This document shows positions 28,273-36,715 of a stretch of 64,000 nucleotides of DNA, piece after piece (position 1 is the first letter of the stretch; each line of letters begins with the position of its first letter). The notes beneath the pieces are model-generated. The model did not search any database, was not told where the DNA came from, and was given only the letters and a program-made list of their open reading frames with translations. Position numbers and translations under genes: made by a program. This DNA comes from an uncultured Actinomycetes bacterium. Lineage in GTDB: Bacteria > Actinomycetota > Actinomycetes > Nanopelagicales > Nanopelagicaceae. The stretch spans positions 79,621-143,620 of the forward strand of contig CAIKKN010000006.1 of NCBI GenBank assembly GCA_903827945.1, given 5' to 3'.

Positions 28273-28278
28273 TATCTT
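28273..28278 (+). promoter_or_regulatory. Candidate -10 box of corA (leaderless)
   Basis: The plus strand reads TATCTT, then CACCGC, then ATG, a 6-nt spacing. Confidence 0.55.
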
Positions 28279-28284
28279 CACCGC

Positions 28285-29253
28285 ATGATTGTGGACACTG
28301 CCTTATATCTTGCGGGCAAGAGAATTGACGGCCCACAGGATATTTCAGATTTGGTAGATCTTGCACGTACCCAAAATGGTTTTGTTTGGGTAGGGCTAGC
28401 TGAGCCAACTCAAGAAGAATTTGACCATGTTGTCGGTGAACTTAATTTCCACCCACTTGCTGTTGAAGATGCTGTAAACGCAAATCAGCGACCAAAAATT
28501 GAAACATATGAAGATCTCACTTTTTTTGTTATCAAGACAGTTTTCTTTGACAAGACCGAGAGTGAGATCTCTACAGGTGAGCTTCTTTGTTTCATCGGTG
28601 ATGGATTTATTGTCGTCGTTCGCCACGGGGCTGGCACACCACTGGTCACAGTACGTCAGGATTTGGAGGCGCGTGCTGATTTTCTTAAAGAGGGTCCTTA
28701 TGCGGTTGTTCATGCAATTGCTGACCGTGTTATTGATGGGTACACAGAAATTGCTACTGCACTTGAGTTGGAGATTGTCTCTCTTGAAACCCAAGTATTT
28801 GGAGGCCAACGAAAGACATTCTCGGAAGATATCTATTTCTTGAAGAGGGAATTTATCGAATTTCGTCACGCAATAGAACCGCTCGTTCTGCCGATTCAGA
28901 AACTCACCACAAACATCTTCAATGTTCCGCCTAAGGTTCAACCATTCTTTCGTGACACTCTTGATCATTTGCAACGAGCCTGCGAACAGGTGGCCGGCTT
29001 AGATTCGCTCTTGGCTTCGGTGCTCCAAGCAGATTTGGCACACGTGCAGGTACAGCAGAATATTGATGTTCGGAGAATTTCGGCTTGGGTTGCGCTGGCC
29101 TCCGGGCCCACGATGATTGCCGGCATATATGGGATGAACTTTCACCACATGCCCGAACTCAGCACTCAGTACGGTTACTACGTTGTCATAGGCGTAATGG
29201 TTTCACTTACATCATTCCTTTTTTATAAATTCAAGAAATCAGGATGGTTGTAA
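28285..29253 (+). CDS. corA: CorA-type magnesium/divalent cation channel
   Basis: Pentameric inner-membrane Mg2+ (or Co2+) channel. The 322-residue protein has a large N-terminal cytoplasmic domain with a long helical arm, and two C-terminal transmembrane helices joined by the signature YGMNFHHMPEL (GMN motif at ~residues 285-287). The C-terminus FYKFKKSGWL is basic, as in the family. It starts 39 bp after the oxidase with its own candidate leaderless promoter. The next gene starts 9 bp after the stop. Confidence 0.93.
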   Translation: MIVDTALYLAGKRIDGPQDISDLVDLARTQNGFVWVGLAEPTQEEFDHVVGELNFHPLAVEDAVNANQRPKIETYEDLTFFVIKTVFFDKTESEISTGELLCFIGDGFIVVVRHGAGTPLVTVRQDLEARADFLKEGPYAVVHAIADRVIDGYTEIATALELEIVSLETQVFGGQRKTFSEDIYFLKREFIEFRHAIEPLVLPIQKLTTNIFNVPPKVQPFFRDTLDHLQRACEQVAGLDSLLASVLQADLAHVQVQQNIDVRRISAWVALASGPTMIAGIYGMNFHHMPELSTQYGYYVVIGVMVSLTSFLFYKFKKSGWL

Positions 29254-29262
29254 CCTGTCTGA

Positions 29263-29937
29263 GTGAGCACTCTTCTCCTTCTTAAGCTAACCCTTGGTCC
29301 GATAATGGTTTTGTTCGCCCACTATCTGCAGAAAAATTATGGGCACGGAATCGGTGGTCGACTGATTGGTTTACCGATTACAACAGGGCCATTCATTTTG
29401 ATTATTTGCCTTCAAGAGGGGCGAAGTTTTGGAGCGCATGTCGCACATGGTGTACTTCTTGGACAGATCGCCCTCTCTATGTATTGCTGGGTCTATGCGA
29501 TGGCAAGTGCAAAGTTCAATTGGTGGATCTCCCTCGCAATCGGAACGGCAACATGTTTGCTCACCGGGTACATAACTACGCAATACAAAATCTCTACTAT
29601 TCAAACAATTCCTATTTTGCTAGCGGTTTGGGCTATTGCCATGAAGTGGTGGCCTCCGGCGATTACATCGCCCCAAAAGGTAAAACCTCCTGCCTGGGAA
29701 CTTCCCGCTCGTATTCTTGTGACGTTGGCCGTCCTCTTTGGTCTTTCAACGCTAGCGCCACATTTGGGCGCTAGCGTTTCCGGAGCTTTCTCCACTTACC
29801 CAGTAATAGCTTCAGTAATAAGCGCTTTCAATCATCGCCGATATGGTCCTGCTGCAACCATGGCAACACTACGTGGCCTGATGGAGACGCTTCCTGTCAC
29901 GATAGCTTTTATCTCAATTCTTGCCTATGTTTTGTAG
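29263..29937 (+). CDS. Multi-pass membrane protein of unknown function
   Basis: 224 residues, GTG start 9 bp after corA, with about seven hydrophobic segments and no recognisable catalytic motif. A conserved-looking loop GIGGRLIGLPITTGPFIL lies near the N-terminus and a second related one, GASVSGAFSTYPVIAS, near residue 170, hinting at an internal duplication of a GLP-T-GP / FSTYP type. I do not recognise the family with confidence. The coding DNA contains an unusual perfect 12-bp inverted repeat (29748-29778). Co-transcription with corA is likely. Confidence 0.75.
   Translation: MSTLLLLKLTLGPIMVLFAHYLQKNYGHGIGGRLIGLPITTGPFILIICLQEGRSFGAHVAHGVLLGQIALSMYCWVYAMASAKFNWWISLAIGTATCLLTGYITTQYKISTIQTIPILLAVWAIAMKWWPPAITSPQKVKPPAWELPARILVTLAVLFGLSTLAPHLGASVSGAFSTYPVIASVISAFNHRRYGPAATMATLRGLMETLPVTIAFISILAYVL
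29748..29778. repeat. Perfect 12-bp inverted repeat inside a membrane protein gene
   Basis: AACGCTAGCGCC, a 7-nt loop (ACATTTG), then GGCGCTAGCGTT. It lies within the coding sequence (residues ~163-172) and is not followed by a T-run, so it is not a normal terminator. Confidence 0.8.
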
Positions 29938-29978
29938 TCACTAGTTATGTCGCATCTATCCGGTACTTTTAATTCATT

Positions 29979-30569
29979 ATGGACCGTCACTTAAACCAAG
30001 TTACCTTCGTTGTTGTGGACCTTGAGACAACAGGTGGGGCGCCATACGGAGGAAGTGAAATTACTGAATTCGGTGCGGTCAAAATTCGTGGTGGTGAGGT
30101 CCTGGGCCAGTATTCAACTTTCGTGAATCCACTGTCTCCAATTCCAATTTTCATAACTGAGTTGACCGGCATCACCGATGAGATGCTTGTAGATGCACCT
30201 TTAATTCACGAAGTTCTCCCCCAATTCTTTGATTGGTGTGGACCAGAGTCTGAGACTGTGCTGATTGCTCATAACGCACCATTCGATATAAGTTTTCTGA
30301 AAGCAGCGGCGCTAAAGTTGGAGCAGAAATGGCCCGCTTACATAATCTTAGATACGGTCAAAATTGCTCGATGTGCAATCGATAGGGATGAAATTCTCAA
30401 CTACAAATTGTCTACGCTCTCCCAGTTTTTCCAGACAGAAGTGCAACCCACCCATAGAGCCCTTGATGATGCACAAACCACTGTAGAAGTTTTTCACCGC
30501 CTCCTCGAAAGGTTAGGCACTACAACAAAAACTCTGGGCGAATTACACGGACTTAAGCGGGGTAAATAG
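29979..30569 (+). CDS. DEDDh 3'-5' exonuclease (DNA polymerase III epsilon-like)
   Basis: Exonuclease domain protein of 196 residues. The DEDDh motifs are visible: ExoI VVVDLETTGG (~residues 11-20, Asp and Glu), ExoII IAHNAPFDISFLKA (~89-102) and ExoIII HRALDDAQTTVEVFHRLL (~152-169, His and Asp). It may be a proofreading or repair nuclease; there is no UvrC-like or BRCT extension. TACTTT lies 9 nt before the ATG. Its 3' end overlaps the end of the convergent trpD by 17 bp. Confidence 0.9.
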   Translation: MDRHLNQVTFVVVDLETTGGAPYGGSEITEFGAVKIRGGEVLGQYSTFVNPLSPIPIFITELTGITDEMLVDAPLIHEVLPQFFDWCGPESETVLIAHNAPFDISFLKAAALKLEQKWPAYIILDTVKIARCAIDRDEILNYKLSTLSQFFQTEVQPTHRALDDAQTTVEVFHRLLERLGTTTKTLGELHGLKRGK

Positions 30570-31611
30570 CAGCAATCTCTTGAGACAACTTCGACCAAGA
30601 TTCAACGAGGGCCGCTGCAGCACCGTTATCAATTGCTTGTCTGGCTAGGACTAAACCATTGGCGAACTGTTGCTCTACTGAAAGACTGAAATCGGCCTTA
30701 AAAGCGGAGATCGCCGCGGCTGCATTCAAGACGACTGCATCCCTCACTGGACTTTCTTTGCCTGCGAAGACTTTATGAGCAACGGCAACGTTAAACGCTG
30801 CATCTCCGCCCACCAACGCCTCAATCGGCGAAGTCTCTAGCCCAAGATTTGTTGGATCTAACTTCTCAATTCTTATCTTCCCGTCTGAAACTTGATAAAC
30901 GGTACTTGTTGTTGCAAGGGAGAGTTCATCAATCCCGTCATCACCACGAAAAACAAATCCCTCGAAACCGCGGCGTGCAAGAACCTCGGCCATAATTGGC
31001 TGAAACTTTGCTTTCGCGACTCCAACTGCAATAGCAATTGGTTTTGCCGGGTTTGCCAGAGGTCCCAGGATATTAAAAATCGTGGAAACACCTAACTCTT
31101 TTCTAGCGGGAGCTGCATGTCTAAGGGCTGGGTGAAATTTCGGTGCAAAGCAAAATCCAATACCGATACGGTGAACTATTTCTGCAACGCCTTCGCCATT
31201 GATATTTATATTCACACCAAGAGCCTCAAGAAAATCTGCAGAACCACACATAGATGAGGCCGCGCGACTACCGTGTTTGACGACGCGGGCGCCTGCTGCG
31301 GTCGTAACGATTGCTGCCATTGTTGAAATATTTACTGTATTAAAGCCATCGCCCCCAGTGCCAACAATGTCTACTGCCCGCTCAGGGATCGTAATAGGCG
31401 CGGCGTAGGCATACATTTGATCAATCATTGCGGCAATTTCAGAAGCCGACTCACCTTTGGCGCTGAGCTTTGTTAAGTAATCCTTGATGTCAGTTATTGA
31501 GGCTTCGCCTTTAAGAATCTGCCCCATGGCCCAAAGAACTTCGGGATTCGTTAAATCTTCTTTCGAATCAAGTTGCTCGAGGATGTGTTGCCAAGAAAGA
31601 TTTGTGGACAT
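30553..31611 (-). CDS. trpD: Anthranilate phosphoribosyltransferase
   Basis: Transfers phosphoribose from PRPP to anthranilate in tryptophan synthesis. The 352-residue product has the PRPP loop DIVGTGGDGFNTVNIST (~residues 80-96), the anthranilate-site KHGSRAASSMCGSADFLEALG (~113-133; canonical form NR-SS-GSAD), and HPALRHAAPARKELGV. Family length is typical. It lies alone, away from other trp genes, next to ctaE as in mycobacteria. The receiver-like gene ends 12 bp upstream, so the two are probably in one transcript. Confidence 0.95.
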   Translation of the reverse strand: MSTNLSWQHILEQLDSKEDLTNPEVLWAMGQILKGEASITDIKDYLTKLSAKGESASEIAAMIDQMYAYAAPITIPERAVDIVGTGGDGFNTVNISTMAAIVTTAAGARVVKHGSRAASSMCGSADFLEALGVNININGEGVAEIVHRIGIGFCFAPKFHPALRHAAPARKELGVSTIFNILGPLANPAKPIAIAVGVAKAKFQPIMAEVLARRGFEGFVFRGDDGIDELSLATTSTVYQVSDGKIRIEKLDPTNLGLETSPIEALVGGDAAFNVAVAHKVFAGKESPVRDAVVLNAAAAISAFKADFSLSVEQQFANGLVLARQAIDNGAAAALVESWSKLSQEIAAIYPA

Positions 31612-31623
31612 TCTCTTGAGGAA

Positions 31624-32043
31624 TTAGCGCAGCACAACAGTGCGCGAGCGCAGTAGGTCGGCAGCCTTAGTAGCAAATGTAAATGGATCGATGGGATGCA
31701 ATACGACATCATCTGCACGCGACCATGTGGCAAGCCATGAATCTTGAGGACGGCCCGCGATTAGCAAAACTGGTGGACAATTAAAAACCTCGTCCTTAAG
31801 TTCTCGAGCTATTCCAATTCCGCCTTCTGGATTTGCCTCTCCATCTAGAATAAAGAGATCTACGCGCTTCTTGGAATCAACGTACTGGCGAAGTGCTGGA
31901 CCGGTGGCGATTTCGGTAATTCGGTGCTCGGGCAGGTCTGAAGCCACCTGGCGACCAAGGGCGGCAATGACATTGGCCCGGATGTCGACGTCATGGCTAT
32001 AAACCACAATGTGAAGGGGCGCTCCGGCTGTTGATTGGCTCAT
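31624..32043 (-). CDS. Response-regulator receiver-like protein (atypical)
   Basis: 139 residues with the alternating pattern of a CheY-type receiver and no output domain. The phosphoacceptor Asp position is kept in VDLFILDGEANP (~residue 74), but the conserved Thr/Ser reads ALLIAG-like (LLIAGRPQD) and the conserved Lys-Pro becomes HP in VVLHPIDPFTF. The missing Lys suggests it is not a standard phosphorelay switch. It lies upstream of trpD and divergent from the ctaE operon. No histidine kinase is nearby. TAGACT lies 9 nt before the ATG. Confidence 0.7.
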   Translation of the reverse strand: MSQSTAGAPLHIVVYSHDVDIRANVIAALGRQVASDLPEHRITEIATGPALRQYVDSKKRVDLFILDGEANPEGGIGIARELKDEVFNCPPVLLIAGRPQDSWLATWSRADDVVLHPIDPFTFATKAADLLRSRTVVLR

Positions 32044-32108
32044 AATGGGTCAAGTCTAGCCCCGAGAGTGGCCCAATTGCCCCTCTGGATTACGCGTGAC
32101 ACGTCTCA

Positions 32109-32127
32109 CCCAAGGAGGCGACTTGGG
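32109..32127. repeat. Inverted repeat upstream of the ctaE-qcrCAB operon
   Basis: CCCAAG-GAGGCGA-CTTGGG, a perfect 6-bp dyad about 50-67 bp before the ctaE start and between two divergent genes. It could be an operator for the respiratory operon; no regulator is identified. Confidence 0.45.
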
Positions 32128-32163
32128 CTCACGTTTGAGTTCGGGAATTAGGCATGTATCGGG

Positions 32164-32169
32164 AATAAT
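32164..32169 (+). promoter_or_regulatory. Candidate -10 box of ctaE (leaderless)
   Basis: The plus strand reads AATAAT, then CCCCTT, then the ctaE GTG. It keeps the A at position 2 and T at position 6 but lacks the first T of TANNNT. Confidence 0.4.
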
Positions 32170-32175
32170 CCCCTT

Positions 32176-32823
32176 GTGACCTCAACTACCGCACATACCC
32201 AAACCGGCCCAAACGGAACTAGCCGACTCAACCGTCCAAATATGGTCGCCGTTGGCACCATTGTTTGGCTCTCAAGTGAATTGATGTTCTTCGCCGCACT
32301 CTTCGCAATGTACTTCACTACTCGCGCTGTGCAAGGTCCAAGTATTTGGGCATCCTCCACGGGAATGTTGAACGTAAAGTTTGCAGCAATCAATACAACG
32401 GTGTTGGTCTTATCTTCTGTGACATGTCAGTTCGGCGTATTCGCTGCTGAACGTTTCCAGTTGAAGAGAACTTCTTCAATTTTCAAATTCTCTAAGTGGG
32501 GAATGCGCGAATGGTTTGCTCTTACATTCTTGATGGGCGCTTTCTTCGTTGGCGGTCAGATTTATGAGTATGCAAATCTTGTTCATGAAGGTCTTTCACT
32601 TTCATCCCGTGCCTACGGTTCAGTTTTTTACATCACTACTGGTTTCCATGGACTTCACGTAACTGGTGGTCTTATTGCATTCTTGATTCTCATGGTTCGT
32701 GTTACTAAGGCACGTCGTTTTGGACATTCCCAAGCAACTTCAGCAATCGTTGTTTCTTATTACTGGCATTTCGTCGACATCGTGTGGATTGCGCTCTTCT
32801 CGGCAATCTATTTGATCAAATAA
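32176..32823 (+). CDS. ctaE: Cytochrome c oxidase subunit III
   Basis: Five-to-six-helix membrane subunit of the aa3 oxidase. The 215-residue protein has the family segments [21 protein letters not shown] (helix I; ~28-48, split here across a helix), [13 protein letters not shown] and [14 protein letters not shown] (~residues 145-158), with the typical His-rich GxHGxHV signature. The start is GTG at 32176 without Shine-Dalgarno. It heads the ctaE-qcrC-qcrA-qcrB operon, the standard actinobacterial arrangement. Confidence 0.95.
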   Translation: MTSTTAHTQTGPNGTSRLNRPNMVAVGTIVWLSSELMFFAALFAMYFTTRAVQGPSIWASSTGMLNVKFAAINTTVLVLSSVTCQFGVFAAERFQLKRTSSIFKFSKWGMREWFALTFLMGAFFVGGQIYEYANLVHEGLSLSSRAYGSVFYITTGFHGLHVTGGLIAFLILMVRVTKARRFGHSQATSAIVVSYYWHFVDIVWIALFSAIYLIK

Positions 32824-32839
32824 CTGGAGCAGACTCTCA

Positions 32840-33643
32840 ATGACATCATTCGCTCGCGTTAGTAAGTACCGCAGACACAAGTTCGCAGGACCTGTACTTG
32901 TTGTGGCAGCACTTCTCACAATCGGATCTGCTTTCTCAATCGCTTCAGCACTTCCAAGTGCAACGAAGATGAGCGCAGGCGCAACAACCACGCAAATTGC
33001 TGAGGGAAAAAAGATTTTTGCCGCTGGTTGCTCGTCTTGTCACGGATTAAATGCCGAGGGAAGTTCTATAGCTCCAGCCCTTATTGGAGTTGGCGCGGCT
33101 TCTGTAGATTTCCAAGTAGGCACCGGTCGCATGCCAATGGCTGACATGAGCCAACAGGCCGAGCGTAAACCGCCTAAATACAACGCAGAAGAAACTGCAG
33201 CCCTCGCCGCTTATGTGGCATCCCTTGCTCCCGGACCAAGCGCCGTAGATGGCGCGAATCTCAATTACGAACGCGATGGAAACACCGCGCAAGGTGGAGA
33301 GCTATTTCGCACAAACTGCGCAATGTGTCACAACTTTGCCGCTCAAGGTGGAGCACTTTCTCAAGGTAAGTACGCCCCAACACTTATGGGCGTGCAACCG
33401 AAGTACATGTATGAAGCGATGATCACTGGACCTCAATCCATGCCGATCTTTTCTGACAAAACGATTACTCCTGCGGAAAAACTTTCAATCATCAAGTGGA
33501 TCAAGGCAGCACAAAACGAGCCATCACTTGGCGGTGCAACAACTGGACGAGTAGGTCCCGTAACAGAAGGCTTGCTTGCATGGCTGCTCGGATTAGGTTC
33601 ACTTATTGGCGTAGCCGTATGGCTCGCAGCGAAGGCGAGATAA
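32840..33643 (+). CDS. qcrC: Dihaem cytochrome c subunit of the bcc complex
   Basis: Carries electrons from the Rieske protein directly to the CuA site of CtaC inside the bcc-aa3 supercomplex. The 267 residues have an N-terminal membrane anchor, two c-type haem motifs, CSSCH (~residue 63) and CAMCH (~residue 160), the likely axial Met regions GTGRMPMAD and GPQSMPIF, and a C-terminal membrane helix (LLAWLLGLGSLIGVAVWLA). This dihaem form is characteristic of actinobacteria that lack soluble cytochrome c. Confidence 0.95.
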   Translation: MTSFARVSKYRRHKFAGPVLVVAALLTIGSAFSIASALPSATKMSAGATTTQIAEGKKIFAAGCSSCHGLNAEGSSIAPALIGVGAASVDFQVGTGRMPMADMSQQAERKPPKYNAEETAALAAYVASLAPGPSAVDGANLNYERDGNTAQGGELFRTNCAMCHNFAAQGGALSQGKYAPTLMGVQPKYMYEAMITGPQSMPIFSDKTITPAEKLSIIKWIKAAQNEPSLGGATTGRVGPVTEGLLAWLLGLGSLIGVAVWLAAKAR

Positions 33644-33647
33644 CCAC

Positions 33648-34646
33648 ATGACTAACAACAGCATCGAAAAGTTTCAAGATCCAGGCCTTCCAGAACACAT
33701 ACACCGCAAAGCCGATCACGACGAAAAGGCTGCAAAGACTGCCGAGCGCCAAGTCGCAATTCTCTTCCTACTCTCTGCAGTAGGGACTGTTCTTGCAATT
33801 GGTTCTTATATTTTTATGCCTCAAGACGTAGTCATTTTTATACCAATCATGGGCGATCAAAATGCAGCGCAACTCTTTCTAGGTCTTGGAATCGCAATGG
33901 CAACATTCTTCCTCGGCATGGGAGCTGTTCACTGGGCAAAAACCCTTATGCCGGACACTGAAGTTGTTGCGGAGCGCCACGAATTTCGTTCCGAAGAATC
34001 CGACCGTGAAGATTTTGTTGCCACCGTTAAAGAACAAGGTGGATCAGCAGGACTTGGTCGTCGCACACTAATTAAGCGTTCACTTGGTTTAGCTGGCGGA
34101 CTGGCTGCGCTGACACCAATCGTCATGCTTCGCGATCTTGGTCCACAGCCAAAGAAGCAATTAGAGACAACGAGTTGGGAAGCTGGCACACGTCTTGTAA
34201 CAGACCCAGGCGATCGCCCGATCAAACCTTCAGACTTAGAAGTTGGAGCCGTGGCGCAAGTTCTTCCTGCACTCAAAGATGGCGAAGAGCGCACATTAGA
34301 AAACATTGGCAAAGACGCGGTTCTCTTGATTCGCTTAAATCCAAGTGAGTTCAATCTTGATTCAGAACGCCTCTCATGGACGCACGATGGCATCATTGCA
34401 TTTTCAAAGATTTGTTCCCACATGGGATGCGCAGTTGCCCTCTACGAGCAACAGACAAAACATCTTCTTTGCCCTTGCCACCAATCAACATTCGACGTGA
34501 CCCGCGCAGCAAAAGTTATTTTTGGACCTGCTGCCCGTCCGTTGCCACAACTTGCCATCACACTAGATAGCGAAGGCTATTTAGTCGCTAAACAACCGTT
34601 TACTGAACCTGTCGGACCTAGCTTCTGGGAGCGTAATACCAAATGA
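33648..34646 (+). CDS. qcrA: Rieske iron-sulfur subunit of the bcc complex
   Basis: Holds the 2Fe-2S cluster that accepts the first electron from menaquinol. The 332-residue protein has three N-terminal hydrophobic helices typical of the actinobacterial form, a twin-Arg-like GRRTLIKRSLGLAGG before helix 3, and the Rieske ligands in CSHMGCAVAL (~residues 256-265) and CPCHQSTFD (~276-284). It is followed by qcrB with a 4-bp overlap (ATGA). Confidence 0.95.
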   Translation: MTNNSIEKFQDPGLPEHIHRKADHDEKAAKTAERQVAILFLLSAVGTVLAIGSYIFMPQDVVIFIPIMGDQNAAQLFLGLGIAMATFFLGMGAVHWAKTLMPDTEVVAERHEFRSEESDREDFVATVKEQGGSAGLGRRTLIKRSLGLAGGLAALTPIVMLRDLGPQPKKQLETTSWEAGTRLVTDPGDRPIKPSDLEVGAVAQVLPALKDGEERTLENIGKDAVLLIRLNPSEFNLDSERLSWTHDGIIAFSKICSHMGCAVALYEQQTKHLLCPCHQSTFDVTRAAKVIFGPAARPLPQLAITLDSEGYLVAKQPFTEPVGPSFWERNTK

Positions 34647-36235
34647 GCCAAAAAGAACGAATCATTGGCGGCGTAGCAAACTACGTTGACGAGCGCACCG
34701 GAGCGGCCAAGTGGCTCAACAAGAACCTTAAAAAGGTTTTCCCTGACCATTGGTCATTTATGTTGGGCGAAGTTGCTTTGTACTCCTTCATCATTTTGCT
34801 CTTGTCTGGAACATTTCTAACATTCTGGTTTGATCCTTCACAGCGAGATGTCATTTACAACGGTTCTTACATGCCACTTCAACATGTTCAGATGTCTGCT
34901 GCATATGCTTCCACGTTACACATCTCCTTTGATGTTCGTGGTGGACTTCTTATGCGCCAGATTCACCACTGGGCAGCGCTTCTATTTATGGCAGCTATCA
35001 TCGCCCATCTACTTCGCGTTTTCTTCACTGGAGCATTTCGCAAGCCACGTGAAGCTAACTGGTTGATCGGAGTTGGCCTAGTAACTCTCGGAATCGTTGA
35101 AGGATTCCTTGGTTATTCACTACCTGATGATCTTCTATCTGGAACTGGAATCCGTATTGCAGAAGCAATTCTTCAAGCTATTCCAGTAGTTGGCTCATAC
35201 ATCGCATTCTTTGCATTCGGCGGAGCTTTCCCCGGACATGTATTTATTCCACGTATTTATACAGTGCACGTACTTCTGCTACCCGGTGCTTTCTTGGCAC
35301 TCATCACCATTCACTTAATGCTTGTTTGGTATCAGAAGCACACGCAATATCCTGGTCCTGGACGCACAGAGAAGAACGTTGTGGGTTACCCATTAATGCC
35401 TGTCTATATGGCAAAAGCGGGCGGATTCTTTGGCATCGTATTTGGTGTCACAGCATTCCTTGGAGCAGTTGCGTCTATCAACCCAATCTGGCTCTATGGT
35501 CCTTATACACCTGGTCAAATTTCTGCCGGATCCCAGCCTGACTTCTACATGGGTTGGCTTGACGGATTAGTTCGTATGTCTCCCCCAATTGAAACGCATG
35601 CATTTGGGCATACGATTTCATGGAATATTTTAATACCGGGCTTAATCGTTCCTGGAATTCTTTTCACCGGAATGGCTCTTTATCCATTCATTGAGAGTTA
35701 TATTTCTGGAGACAAGCGCGAGCATCACCTATTAGATCGACCTCGCAACGTTCCTAATCGCACAGCGCTCGGAGTTATGTCGCTGACATTCATCATGGTT
35801 GTTCTCATTAACGGTGGAAACGATCTCATCGCAACACATTTCCACATGTCAATCAACCAGATTATGTGGATGTCTCGCATCGGGGTCTTCATACTTCCGC
35901 CTCTCTCTTTTGTTATTACAAAGCGGATCTGTCTGTCGCTCCAACGCGCTGACCGAGATCTTGTTCTTCATGGACGCGAGACCGGCCGTCTTGTAATGCT
36001 CCCCCATGGTGAGTTTGTTGAAGTTCACGAACCGATTTCAGCTGAGAAGGCATGGACTCTTACTTCACACGAGCAACCAAAAGCTATTCCGCACGTTTCT
36101 GAGGATGCCAATGGTGTGGCAAAGCCAAAGTCTTTGGTCAACAAACTTCGTTCACGCATGAGTACAGCAAACGCTGAACAAAGGCCCGCTGCTACAGCCA
36201 CAGAAGCTAAAGAGCTTGAAGGCGGACACCACTAA
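34643..36235 (+). CDS. qcrB: Cytochrome b subunit of the bcc complex
   Basis: Menaquinol-oxidising cytochrome b, 530 residues, about eight to nine transmembrane helices plus the C-terminal cytoplasmic extension seen in actinobacteria. The haem-ligand region LLMRQIHHWAALLFMAAIIAH (~residues 104-124; written here in two parts, QIHHWAALLF and MAAIIAH) and the second His pair in RIYTVHVLLLPGAFLALITIH are visible. The Qo-site loop corresponds to GPYTPGQISAGSQPDFYMGW. The last ~90 residues are hydrophilic and less conserved. Confidence 0.95.
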   Translation: MSQKERIIGGVANYVDERTGAAKWLNKNLKKVFPDHWSFMLGEVALYSFIILLLSGTFLTFWFDPSQRDVIYNGSYMPLQHVQMSAAYASTLHISFDVRGGLLMRQIHHWAALLFMAAIIAHLLRVFFTGAFRKPREANWLIGVGLVTLGIVEGFLGYSLPDDLLSGTGIRIAEAILQAIPVVGSYIAFFAFGGAFPGHVFIPRIYTVHVLLLPGAFLALITIHLMLVWYQKHTQYPGPGRTEKNVVGYPLMPVYMAKAGGFFGIVFGVTAFLGAVASINPIWLYGPYTPGQISAGSQPDFYMGWLDGLVRMSPPIETHAFGHTISWNILIPGLIVPGILFTGMALYPFIESYISGDKREHHLLDRPRNVPNRTALGVMSLTFIMVVLINGGNDLIATHFHMSINQIMWMSRIGVFILPPLSFVITKRICLSLQRADRDLVLHGRETGRLVMLPHGEFVEVHEPISAEKAWTLTSHEQPKAIPHVSEDANGVAKPKSLVNKLRSRMSTANAEQRPAATATEAKELEGGHH

Positions 36236-36238
36236 TTC

Positions 36239-36709
36239 ATGATTAGGTCTGCGAAACCTGACGACCTGCCTGAAATAATCTCGCTCATAAAGGAGCTTGC
36301 TGATTACGAGCGAGCTCCCGGTGAAGCTAAAGCAACCCCTGAAGATCTTGCGGTCGCGCTATTTGGCAGTTCACCTAAGGTTTTTTGTGAGATTGTTGAA
36401 GTAGATAATGAAATTCTTGGCTTTGCCATCTGGTTCCTAAATTTCTCAACGTGGCAAGGAAAACACGGAATCTATCTAGAGGACCTCTACATTCGCCCTC
36501 AATATCGCGGCCTAGGCTGGGGTAAGAAACTTCTACAACATCTTGCAGCAAAGTGCGTCAAGAACGACTGGGGTCGCTTCCAGTGGTGGGTACTGGACTG
36601 GAATGAACCCGCAATCGAGTTCTACACGTCTCTAGGAGCAACAGCCATGGATGAGTGGACTGTCTACAGAGTCAGCGATAGTGCGCTCAATGATCTTGGA
36701 AAAGATTAA
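36239..36709 (+). CDS. GNAT family N-acetyltransferase
   Basis: 156-residue acetyltransferase: MIRSAKPDDLPEIISLIKEL start, LEDLYIRPQYRGLGWGKKLL with the acetyl-CoA pyrophosphate loop R-x-x-G-x-G (~residues 91-97), and DWNEPAIEFYTSLGATAMDEW near the C-terminus. This last pattern (N-x-x-A-x-x-F-Y-x-x-x-G) is typical of spermidine/spermine-like or diamine acetyltransferases, but the substrate is unknown. It begins 3 bp after qcrB and probably shares its mRNA. It converges with a second GNAT gene. Confidence 0.88.
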   Translation: MIRSAKPDDLPEIISLIKELADYERAPGEAKATPEDLAVALFGSSPKVFCEIVEVDNEILGFAIWFLNFSTWQGKHGIYLEDLYIRPQYRGLGWGKKLLQHLAAKCVKNDWGRFQWWVLDWNEPAIEFYTSLGATAMDEWTVYRVSDSALNDLGKD

Positions 36710-36715
36710 CAAAAC

